DNA of 64,000 bases from Gammaproteobacteria bacterium (GTDB taxonomy: Bacteria; Pseudomonadota; Gammaproteobacteria; VBWC01): the NCBI GenBank assembly GCA_023266115.1, contig JAHFRU010000005.1:1-64000 (forward strand). The letters run 5' to 3'. This document shows positions 41,568-48,703 of this stretch, one piece after another (positions within the stretch are counted from its first letter, which is position 1; each line of letters opens with the position of its first letter). The position numbers were made by a program, and so were the translations under genes. Under the pieces are notes generated by a model, which worked only from the letters and a program-made list of their open reading frames with translations, was not told the DNA's origin and searched no databases.

Positions 41568-41676
41568 GTCATTCCCGCGAAAGCGGGAATCCAGTGCTAT
41601 AAATTCAACGGTTTACTGGATTCCCGCTCTCCGCTGCGCGCAGCCTGCCCCTGTGAAAACAGGGGGCCGGAATGAC
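41568..41676. repeat. Palindromic intergenic repeat element, copy 1
   Basis: A 109-base unit bounded by GTCATTCC (41568-41575) and its complement GGAATGAC (41669-41676). Inside are nested hairpins: ATTCCCGC-GAAA-GCGGGAAT at 41571-41590, long arms GCGGGAATCCAG/CTGGATTCCCGC at 41583-41594 and 41616-41627, and CCCCTGT-GAAA-ACAGGGG at 41648-41665. It is a small non-coding mobile repeat of the ATTCCCGC-GCGGGAAT type, related to copy 2 at 61024. It supplies the stop codon and the last 25 or so residues of the cytochrome b gene. Confidence 0.75.
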
Positions 41677-42274
41677 GACACATCGAAGGTTCCTTAGATT
41701 GTTGCTTGACACCGGTGATCATCGCGCGCACGAGGTTTTCCCGGTGCTGTATCGAGGCGAGCATCACGCCAAGCAGATGAAACGCGATCATCACCAGCAA
41801 TACGTCGATGGTGGTTTCATGCAATTCGCGCCAGAAATAGGCATGCTCATCGCTCATGTGGATCATCAGGCCCGGCAACGGCGCTTCGAATTCGATTACC
41901 ATCATCACAATGAACCCGGCGACTGTCGCGAATGTCAGCGCGCTGAGCAGCGCAATCACCATCATGCCGCCGGCCGGATTGTGACCAGGATAATAGTGCG
42001 GGCGCCCCAAGCCGATCACCTTGAGATAGTCGAGCACCGTGCGCGGGGAATAGACAAAGTTGCTGAAACGCGCGTACGGCGAACCGGCGAATCCCCAGAC
42101 GATACGCGCCATGACAAGCCCGAATATGAAATAGCCGAGCACGATGTGCGCATCCTGCATGCCGGACTGACTGGTCCAGTAGGAGGCCGCGAAGGAGATT
42201 ACCAATGCCCAGTGAAAGAATCTTACGAAACGATCCCAGACTTTTATGGTGTGTATCGGAACGCTACTACTCAT
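41597..42274 (-). CDS. Cytochrome b561-type membrane protein
   Basis: Inner-membrane dihaem cytochrome b of the Ni/Fe-hydrogenase/b561 type, 225 residues with four helices. Likely haem-ligand histidines are in VRFFHWALV, DAHIVLGYFIFG, ELHETTIDVL and IAFHLLGVM. It most likely takes electrons from the quinol pool and passes them to the periplasmic DHC and SHP cytochromes encoded downstream. The frame opens at 42361; I use the ATG at 42274 (SSSVPIHTIKVWDRF). The last 25 or so residues (from about CRHSGPLF) come from an inserted palindromic repeat and are not part of the family. Confidence 0.87.
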   Translation of the reverse strand: MSSSVPIHTIKVWDRFVRFFHWALVISFAASYWTSQSGMQDAHIVLGYFIFGLVMARIVWGFAGSPYARFSNFVYSPRTVLDYLKVIGLGRPHYYPGHNPAGGMMVIALLSALTFATVAGFIVMMVIEFEAPLPGLMIHMSDEHAYFWRELHETTIDVLLVMIAFHLLGVMLASIQHRENLVRAMITGVKQQSKEPSMCRHSGPLFSQGQAARSGERESSKPLNL

Positions 42275-42583
42275 GTACAACGACGTTTTAGTGAACGGGA
42301 CGGCCCTTTGCCGGGTGGTTTCTGATGGTTCGCAGTGGGTGTTGTCCGTACGAACCGTCAAAAACTGAGACCAGGATCATATGGGTAAGTTCATGTACAA
42401 AGCTTAAGGCATACTTAAACCGGAAGATTGCCCTGGCATGGCACGGCGTACAATTAGTCATCGCGCGATGAGGCCCCGCTTATTGAGAATCGATCGCGAC
42501 TCTTGATGGCACGTACGAATGATCTGGGTGGTTGACAGGGGCCATAGGTATGGAACCCATGCGTCAAAAACGCCGGGATCATC

Positions 42584-43537
42584 ATGATTGATCATCGAAG
42601 CAGACCGTTGCGCGCGGGCCCGAGTAACGCCGGGCGGCCGGTCATTTTCGGCGAGGTTCTGTTTGATCAGTTCGCGGACGGGTCGTGCGTACTCGGCGGC
42701 GCACCGTTAAACGTCGCGTGGCACCTGCGGGGTTTCGGGCTGAATCCGTTGTTCATCAGTCGCGTCGGGGACGATGCGCTCGGCGAGCAGATGCTGGCTG
42801 TGATGATGACCTGGGGTATGGACATCTCCGGGATCCAGGCCGATACCGCGCGTCCGACCGGCACCGTGCAGGTCGCGCTGAAAAACGGTCAGCCGACGTT
42901 CTATATCGTTCCCGACCAGGCCTACGATTTCATCGACGCCGGTGCCGCGATCGCCGCCATCGCCGGAACGCCGCTATCGATGCTTTATCACGGCACGCTG
43001 GGTGCGCGTCAAACGGTGTCGCGCGGCGCGCTGGATGCGCTGCGTCGCCAGACAAATATGCCACGTTTCGTCGATATCAATCTGCGCCCGCCCTGGTCGA
43101 CGATGGAGCTGGCGACGAATGCACTGTATAACGCTGAACGCGTCAAAGTGAATGATGATGAAATAAAACAAATCGCGTCGTATGAACGGCTACCCGGCGC
43201 CAATCCGCATGAACTCGCTGCGGTGTTACGCAGGCACTTCAGAATCGGCATGCTGATTGTGACCTGCGGTGAACAGGGCGCGTTCATCGACACGGCGCAG
43301 GGCATCGATGCGGGCAAGCCGGTCAAGGTGAAGCGTCTTGTCGATACTGTTGGTGCCGGCGATGCCTTCTGCGCGGTGTCGATACTCGGCCTGACCGGCG
43401 GCTGGCCGATCGCGACGATATTGGCCCGGGCGCTTGCTTTCGCGTCGGCGATCTGCAGCGTGCGCGGCGCAACGACGACCAATCAAGGCCTGTATGCGTC
43501 GTATATAGAACAGTGGGAGCGGGACGGTGGCCGATAG
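42584..43537 (+). CDS. PfkB-family sugar kinase, probable fructokinase
   Basis: Ribokinase-fold kinase of 317 residues with the N-terminal GG motif in VLGGAPLNVAWHL, VDINLRPPW in the middle and the C-terminal signature DTVGAGDAFCAV containing the catalytic aspartate. The closest pattern is the bacterial fructokinase that accompanies sucrose synthase and sucrose-phosphate synthase genes. This fits the remnants of both genes immediately downstream. Residues around PTFYIVPDQAY are encoded by the 33-base segment that recurs inverted 740 bases downstream. The partner genes are dead, so its present substrate supply is uncertain. Confidence 0.88.
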   Translation: MIDHRSRPLRAGPSNAGRPVIFGEVLFDQFADGSCVLGGAPLNVAWHLRGFGLNPLFISRVGDDALGEQMLAVMMTWGMDISGIQADTARPTGTVQVALKNGQPTFYIVPDQAYDFIDAGAAIAAIAGTPLSMLYHGTLGARQTVSRGALDALRRQTNMPRFVDINLRPPWSTMELATNALYNAERVKVNDDEIKQIASYERLPGANPHELAAVLRRHFRIGMLIVTCGEQGAFIDTAQGIDAGKPVKVKRLVDTVGAGDAFCAVSILGLTGGWPIATILARALAFASAICSVRGATTTNQGLYASYIEQWERDGGR

Positions 43538-43540
43538 AGG

Positions 43541-43870
43541 CGTCGGTATATCCAGCTGATCAGCGTATACCGCCTAGTGCGTGGCCGCGACATGGAGCCC
43601 GGGCGCGACGCCGACACTGGCGGCCATCCCGATGTAGGCCTGGTCGGGAACGATATGGAACGTCGGATGCCGAGGAACAGCATGAGATTCAGCGCATGCA
43701 TGCGCTGATCGATCAGCATGGATTACACGACAACCTGCGCCGGCTCGGCATCGAGCTGGAGCGTTCTACCGCCTGCAATCCCGGTCGCTGGCGGAGGCCG
43801 TGCGGTGCTCCTGAGTGCGAATTCCTGTCGCTAGATCCGGCGCGCATGGACGACGGTCGGCAACACAGGT
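43541..43870 (+). pseudogene. Fused remnants of sucrose-phosphate synthase and sucrose synthase
   Basis: From 43541 the plus strand reads RRYIQLISVYRLVRGRDMEP, then GRDADTGG, the N-terminal motif of bacterial sucrose-phosphate synthase (YIQLISVHGLIRG, ELGRDADTGG). The match stops at 43624. In another frame, from about 43658, the sequence reads SDAEEQHEIQRMHALIDQ, then HGLHDNLRRLGIELERS, which matches the C-terminal glycosyltransferase part of sucrose synthase before frameshifting again near 43780. Most of both genes is missing. No start, no long frame and no catalytic core remain, so this is a relic of an sps/susy/frk sucrose cluster. Confidence 0.65.
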
Positions 43871-44006
43871 ATCCTTAGGCACCCTGCGCCCATCGCTTTG
43901 TTGCCCGGTGGCTGATTGTGTCCGAAGGGTGCAGCTGGACAGGCGCCGCAGGGCTCTTGGTGAAACAACAAGGCCTGAACCGTGCGGCCTTCGTCTTACA
44001 AGTATT

Positions 44007-44083
44007 GCGCCCGTAGCTCAGCTGGATAGAGTACCGCCCTCCGAAGGCGGTGGTCAGAGGTTCGAATCCTCTCGGGCGCGCCA
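44007..44083 (+). tRNA. tRNA-Arg (CCG)
   Basis: A 77-base cloverleaf: acceptor GCGCCCG pairs with CGGGCGC, the anticodon stem is CCGCC/GGCGG with loop CTCCGAA and anticodon CCG at 44041-44043, the T arm is AGAGG-TTCGAAT-CCTCT, and the 3' CCA is encoded. It reads the arginine codon CGG. Its last bases are repeated 119 bases downstream, a pattern left by integration at tRNA genes. Confidence 0.97.
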
Positions 44084-44186
44084 TTCACCCCGTTCATTCT
44101 GCCCCCGTTCGGATTCCCGGCCCTACGCTGCGCTTCGGGCGTTCGCCGGACTGCGAATGTCTTATGGACATTCGGTTCCGGCTCAC

Positions 44187-44201
44187 CCTCTCGGGCGCGC
44201 C
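44187..44201 (+). repeat. Duplicate of the tRNA-Arg 3' end (att-like)
   Basis: CCTCTCGGGCGCGCC matches bases 44068-44082 of tRNA-Arg exactly, 119 bases further on. It looks like an attachment-site duplication left by an integrative element, though no integrase gene is present. Between the copies is a hairpin CGAATGTC-TTATG-GACATTCG (44154-44174) flanked by CCGGA/TCCGG. Confidence 0.5.
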
Positions 44202-44285
44202 TCTTCGTTTATGTCGTACGTCGAAACTAAGGCACAGCAAGAATTCGAAGCGCTTCCGTTCGACATGTCGCCAGTAGTGCCACGA

Positions 44286-44320
44286 AACAAAAAACCCGCC
44301 TGGGTTTGCCAGGCGGGTTT
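44286..44320 (-). terminator. Intrinsic terminator of the Mms6/MamD-like gene
   Basis: A perfect 12-base stem, AAACCCGCCTGG (44292-44303) and CCAGGCGGGTTT (44309-44320), with a 5-base loop. On the minus strand it is followed by a T-rich run, 46 bases past the stop of the gene at 44366. On the plus strand it could also end the tRNA-Arg transcript. Confidence 0.85.
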
Positions 44321-44365
44321 GTGTTTCGTATTGCGCGTTTCAGATAGTTAATTCAACGCGCCGAC

Positions 44366-45568
44366 TCAGTGTGCCGGCTGGAGTTCGTTGTCGGACTTGT
44401 GGGCCTCCTGGTCTTTCTTGTTGCGCACATAACCATAAATGCCGGCCGCGGCGAGCCCGCCAAGGATGACCGGGCCCCAAGCGCCCAAGCCCAGTCCCAG
44501 ACCCAGGCTCCAGCCGGTGCCTGACCAGATGGTGCCCGCTGCTACCGTTGTCTTCGCAGTGGCTGCCGCTGTTGTTGCGGTCGCGGCGCTTTTTCCGGCG
44601 ACGCACGCCTTGCCGGCAGATGTTGCCGCCGGGGTGGTCATCGCGGCATTCATCATCATCGGCTTGCCGGCCATGCCGCCCGCCGCCTTTGCTGTGGCAC
44701 CGGTTTTCATCGTTGCACCTGCCGCGGCCTTACCGCCAGCGGTCTTCGCCGCTGCCGCCGACGTGGCTGCTGCTGACTTGGCGGTCACCGTGACCGGCTT
44801 CAGAATGATCAGGTTCTTAGGACCGACGCCGGCCGCTATCGGCGCTTTGTTAACCGAGAACGTCTTGCCAATCAATGACGGGATCTGATTGGCGCCTTCC
44901 TGAACCTTCAGCATCATGACCTGATTGCCGCCCTGTCCTGCCGCAGCACCGGCGGGTTTCAGGAACAGCATATTGTTGGCATTGGCGCCGACCGGAGGCG
45001 CCATCACGGTGAACGCCTTGCCGCCGGCGGCCTTGGCCATTGCCGCCTGCTTGGCATTGGTGACCTCGATAAGAATCGAATTGGCACCCTGGATCTGTGT
45101 AATGGTGATGTCGGCTGCCGCTGCAGCACCGGCGGTCTTGACCGCCATCCCTGCCGCCCCTGCTTTCGCAGCCATGCCAGCCTTCGCAGCGGCGGCACCG
45201 CCCGCCTTGGCTGCGCCACCTTTCGCCGCTACACCAGCGGCGCCGGTTCCCGCGGCGCCGGCTGTTACAGCACCGGCAACCGGTTTGACCACTACCCATT
45301 TGCTCGCGCCGCCGCCGAGCATCAACGGCGAGTTGCCGATGGTGACGGTTTTACCGCCCATTGCGGCGACTGTTGCGGCCTGATTATTACCGGCCAGTTG
45401 CACAGCAATGGACTGGCCACCTGCTGTCGTTGGATTCAGGATCAGCATGTTCTTCATGCCGCCGCCTGCGACGGCCTTGCCGACGGTAAATGTCTTCCCC
45501 TGCGCGGCCGCGACCTGCGCGGCTTGCCTCGCGGTTTCGATCTTCAGCATGACTGTTTCAGTAACCAT
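44366..45568 (-). CDS. Mms6/MamD-like repeat protein with LG-rich transmembrane domain
   Basis: A 400-residue, Ala/Gly/Lys-rich protein. Four related units of about 43-45 residues (5-47, 53-97, 164-206, 217-259) share the pattern GKTFTVGKAP, a glycine-rich turn and a hydrophobic strand ending in KP or NP. Low-complexity Ala/Lys/Gly/Thr linkers lie at about 98-152 and 262-345. The C-terminus is GTIWSGTGW, then SLGLGLGLGAWGPVILG, a membrane helix to about 380, and a short polar tail. That tail domain closely matches the magnetosome proteins Mms6 and MamD (Mms7), where the LG-rich helix sits in the magnetosome membrane and the end binds iron or magnetite. Here the tail has only scattered acidic residues. 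The ribosome-binding site is GAGAGGAA and a terminator follows. No other mam or mms gene lies in the window. Confidence 0.82.
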   Translation of the reverse strand: MVTETVMLKIETARQAAQVAAAQGKTFTVGKAVAGGGMKNMLILNPTTAGGQSIAVQLAGNNQAATVAAMGGKTVTIGNSPLMLGGGASKWVVVKPVAGAVTAGAAGTGAAGVAAKGGAAKAGGAAAAKAGMAAKAGAAGMAVKTAGAAAAADITITQIQGANSILIEVTNAKQAAMAKAAGGKAFTVMAPPVGANANNMLFLKPAGAAAGQGGNQVMMLKVQEGANQIPSLIGKTFSVNKAPIAAGVGPKNLIILKPVTVTAKSAAATSAAAAKTAGGKAAAGATMKTGATAKAAGGMAGKPMMMNAAMTTPAATSAGKACVAGKSAATATTAAATAKTTVAAGTIWSGTGWSLGLGLGLGAWGPVILGGLAAAGIYGYVRNKKDQEAHKSDNELQPAH

Positions 45569-45929
45569 ATTGAATTCCTCTCGGTGTTATTATTAATTCC
45601 GGTTAACTCGCCACGCTTCTTTCGACATTTCGCGAACAGCAAGAAAATATGGCAATCCGATTACTCATGGAACCCGTCGAACAGGAATGCTCCCTACCGA
45701 AGAAACACTGTTCAGATCCGAATTCTCAGTCTTGTTAAGTTATTTCTTACCATATTCATCGGGCGTTGTCATATCTTAAATAAAGCACTATTTTCTTGAG
45801 GAATAATGCGGAATCGTTATTGTTGGTAAACAACCGGACGGAATGTGAGTTTGCTTACGCGATCAAATAAAAAAAGCGCGTATCCTATGGGTTGTTTTAT
45901 TCGTTTGCGAATTAAAATGCCTATCGTTT
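45569..45929. other. AT-rich upstream region of the Mms6/MamD-like gene
   Basis: This 360-base stretch is clearly more AT-rich than the surroundings and holds no credible gene. It must contain the promoter of the gene at 45568. Several TA-rich hexamers are present, but I could not single out a -35/-10 pair with good spacing. The base composition suggests regulatory or acquired DNA. Confidence 0.45.
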
Positions 45930-46151
45930 TCATTTGTGTGTCGGTTTTCGGTCAGCAGCCTGTGATTCGTCTTTACCGTGCGCCGATGAGGGGTGTTCGT
46001 CCGACAGCGCGGTTCCCGATGGACGCGCCGCGCGTGAGAATCGCCTTTTCACCAAAAAATAAAAAACAATAATTGCGATGACACCGCCGACCCACAGGAT
46101 CTCGATACCGAGTAAAATCGCCGCCATATGACCGTGCAACCAGTTTTCCAT
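45930..46151 (-). CDS. Small single-pass membrane protein, unknown function
   Basis: A 73-residue frame with one strong membrane helix (AAILLGIEILWVGGVIAIIVFYFLV, about residues 10-34), a basic stop-transfer KRRFSRAARP and a hydrophilic Ser/Lys/His-rich tail. It is not a family I recognise. It precedes the Mms6/MamD-like gene on the same strand with a 361-base AT-rich gap, so co-transcription is uncertain. The ribosome-binding site is weak. I list it because the membrane topology is clear and the region is otherwise empty. Confidence 0.45.
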   Translation of the reverse strand: MENWLHGHMAAILLGIEILWVGGVIAIIVFYFLVKRRFSRAARPSGTALSDEHPSSAHGKDESQAADRKPTHK

Positions 46152-46246
46152 GCGTCATCTTACGTTATCTTACGATATATGAATAAACGCGGTCTGCCAG
46201 ACGTGCGGCAGCGTGTCTGGCCTTACTCAGGGGTTATTGTCCGGGA

Positions 46247-47068
46247 TTACGCGGCGAGATGCACGCCGTCCGGTATACGGATATCGACGGCAATCGGCAA
46301 GTGATCGGAGAACATGTGATGAAGGGGGCGTACTTCGGCAATGCGCAGCGATGGCGAGGTCAAAATATGGTCGATATTGCGTACTGGCCGCCAGCTTGGG
46401 AAGGTATTCAGTCTGTCCAGCGGCTCGCACAGGTGCGTGCGCGTTAACAGCAGGTCAATTTCCTGGCTGTGTACAGCACAGTTGAAATCGCCCATCAACA
46501 CCACGTGCTCGTGCTGTTTGACGATCCCGGTGATGTAATCGAGCTGTTTGGCGCGCGAACCCTTGCCCAGCGCAAGATGCACGACAAGTACTACCAACGG
46601 ATTATCCTTGTGACCAAACCGCACCTCGAGTACGCCGCGCCCGGGAATGCGGCCAGGTAATCGATGTTCTGTGACCGCGGTCGGACGGATCTTGCTCAGC
46701 AGGCCGTTGCTGTGCTGTGCGATGCGCCCAAGATTCCTGGTAGTCTGATGATGCCAGAACGGAAAACGTGCCTTGACTGCAAGGTACTCGACCTGGTTGA
46801 CGTAGTAGCTGCGCATGCTACCGGCGTCGACTTCCTGCAGCGCGACGATGTCGTAGTCGCTGACCATGCGTGCGATGCGCTCTAAATTCGTAAACGTCGC
46901 CGGGTGTGGTATCACATGGCGCCAGCTTTGCGTAAGGTAGTGATGGTAACGTGCGGTTGCCACGCCCACCTGAATGTTATAGCTCAACAACTTCAGATGA
47001 AGCTTCGCGCCGGCGAGTGGTGCTGCGTCGCGACACGCGTCGCTTAGCGTTGCACTTAGATCGGGCAA
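46247..47068 (-). CDS. Endonuclease/exonuclease/phosphatase-family protein
   Basis: Metal-dependent phosphoesterase of the EEP fold, 273 residues. The motifs are SYNIQVG, the metal-binding glutamate in IVALQEVDAGS, VVHLALG, MGDFNCAV with the catalytic Asp/Asn, and the terminal SDHLPIAVDI with the catalytic histidine. Substrates of this branch vary (nucleic acid, phospholipid, inositol phosphate) and cannot be told here. Its ATG overlaps the 3' end of the preceding gene by 13 bases, so the two are likely co-translated. Confidence 0.87.
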   Translation of the reverse strand: MPDLSATLSDACRDAAPLAGAKLHLKLLSYNIQVGVATARYHHYLTQSWRHVIPHPATFTNLERIARMVSDYDIVALQEVDAGSMRSYYVNQVEYLAVKARFPFWHHQTTRNLGRIAQHSNGLLSKIRPTAVTEHRLPGRIPGRGVLEVRFGHKDNPLVVLVVHLALGKGSRAKQLDYITGIVKQHEHVVLMGDFNCAVHSQEIDLLLTRTHLCEPLDRLNTFPSWRPVRNIDHILTSPSLRIAEVRPLHHMFSDHLPIAVDIRIPDGVHLAA

Positions 47069-48687
47069 ACCATGTCCCCCAGTTTCTGCGTCAACTTCAG
47101 ATTTTCACGGTAATCCACCGGACAGTCGATGATGCTGACGGTGTTATCCCCCCGGGCCTTTTGTAGTATCGGCAGCAGCTCGGAAGTCTTTTGCACCCGA
47201 TACCCCTTCGCGCCGAACGATTCGGCGTACTTTACAAAATCCGGGTTGCCGAACTTTACATTGGAAACCCGCCCGAAGCGGCTCATCTGTTTCCATTCGA
47301 TCAGACCGTAGCCGCCGTCGTTCCAGATCAGGATCACGACGGGGATCTTGAGGCGCATCGCCGTTTCGATTTCCTGGGAATTCATCAAAAAGCCCGCGTC
47401 GCCGGTTACCGCGATCACCGCTTGGTCCGGATACGCCAGTTTGGCTGCAATGGCGCCGGGCACCGCGATGCCCATGCTGGCGAAGCCGTTCGAAATGATG
47501 CAGGTATTCGGTTCCTCGCAGCGGAACACGCGCGCCATCCACATCTTGTGGGCACCGACGTCGCAAATGACGATGTCATCCAGTTTGAGCGCAGTGCGCA
47601 GGTCCCAGACAATTTTCTGCGGCTTGACCGGAAAAGACCGATCGTCACGATGCTCGTTCATTTCGCTGATCAACGTATCGCGCAGGCCGCGCATGCGGTG
47701 ACCCGGATGCGGCGTGGCCAGTTCGCCGATACGGATCAGACTGTGCTTGATATCCCCGACCACACCCGCCTCGACGATATAACAGGCATCCACCTCGGCC
47801 GGTGTCATCGCAATATGGACGATCTTGCGGTCGCGCGTCGGATGCCACAGGTGCGGGTGATATTCGACCAGATCAAAACCGACACAGATGATCACATCGG
47901 CCTGCTGAAAACCGCAGTTGATGTAGTCTCGTGACTGCAATCCGGCTGTGCCCAGCGCCATGGGATGCTTGAATGGAATTATCCCCTTGGCCATGAAGGT
48001 GTTTGCCACGGGAATATGGAGTTTTTCTGCGAACTCTGCCAGTTGTCGCCACGCCTTCGCGCGGATCACGCCGTTACCGGCAAGAATCATCGGGTTCTGC
48101 GCGTTCGAAATAATTTCCGCCGCGTGTTGGACGCGATCCGCCGCCGGCTCAGGCGGCGTGTGCTGCTGGACACGCAACGGCTGGTCATTGCTCGACAGTT
48201 CAGCGACGTTTTCCGGGAATTCGATGAAACACGCGCCGGATTTTTCGGTCTGCGCCAGCTTGAACGCCTTACGCACTATCTCCGTGACAATGTCCGGAGA
48301 CACGATCTGCGCGGCGTATTTGGTGATTGGCTGGAACAGCGCAACGAGATCGAGCACCTGATGCGATTCCTTGTGCAACCGGTTGGTACTGGCCTGGCCG
48401 GCGATCGCGACGAGAGGCGCGCAATCCATATTGGCGTCGGCAACGCCGGTGACAAGATTCGTTGCGCCGGGGCCCAGTGTCGACAGGCAAACCCCGGCGC
48501 GGCCGGTTAGCCGGCCGTAGACATCGGCCATGAAGGCCGCGCCCTGCTCGTGGCGCGTCGTGACGAACTTGATCGATGAATCGAGCAACGCGTCCATGAC
48601 GTCGAGGTTCTCTTCGCCGGGAATACCGAAGACGTACTCAACACCTTCGTTCTCGAGGCATCGGACAAACAGATCGGAGACTTTCAT
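47056..48687 (-). CDS. Thiamine-diphosphate enzyme, acetolactate synthase-like
   Basis: A 543-residue enzyme of the acetolactate synthase/acetohydroxyacid synthase large-subunit family. The N-terminal domain has the catalytic glutamate in TRHEQGAAFMADVYGR (about residue 47) and LGPGATNLVTGVADA. The C-terminal domain has the ThDP/Mg motif GDAGFLMNSQEIETA with IWNDGGYG. No regulatory small subunit (IlvN/IlvH) follows, so it resembles the single-subunit catabolic or glyoxylate-carboligase-like types. I start at ATG 48687, before KVSDLFVRCLENEGVEYVFG; the frame opens 20 codons upstream inside the dsbA 3' end. An EEP-family gene follows. Confidence 0.87.
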   Translation of the reverse strand: MKVSDLFVRCLENEGVEYVFGIPGEENLDVMDALLDSSIKFVTTRHEQGAAFMADVYGRLTGRAGVCLSTLGPGATNLVTGVADANMDCAPLVAIAGQASTNRLHKESHQVLDLVALFQPITKYAAQIVSPDIVTEIVRKAFKLAQTEKSGACFIEFPENVAELSSNDQPLRVQQHTPPEPAADRVQHAAEIISNAQNPMILAGNGVIRAKAWRQLAEFAEKLHIPVANTFMAKGIIPFKHPMALGTAGLQSRDYINCGFQQADVIICVGFDLVEYHPHLWHPTRDRKIVHIAMTPAEVDACYIVEAGVVGDIKHSLIRIGELATPHPGHRMRGLRDTLISEMNEHRDDRSFPVKPQKIVWDLRTALKLDDIVICDVGAHKMWMARVFRCEEPNTCIISNGFASMGIAVPGAIAAKLAYPDQAVIAVTGDAGFLMNSQEIETAMRLKIPVVILIWNDGGYGLIEWKQMSRFGRVSNVKFGNPDFVKYAESFGAKGYRVQKTSELLPILQKARGDNTVSIIDCPVDYRENLKLTQKLGDMVCPI

Positions 48688-48703
48688 CGACGAATAGACA
48701 CAG

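Noticed and set aside
41568-41676. CRISPR-like palindromic repeat
   Set aside because: A single unit with nested hairpins and no regularly spaced copies or cas genes; it is an intergenic palindromic repeat.
43565-43740. Minus-strand reading of the pseudogene region, giving HPTFHIVPDQAYIGM and onward to a stop
   Set aside because: Its start resembles the fructokinase only because of the 33-base inverted fragment. The remainder is antisense to the sucrose-phosphate synthase motif and matches nothing.
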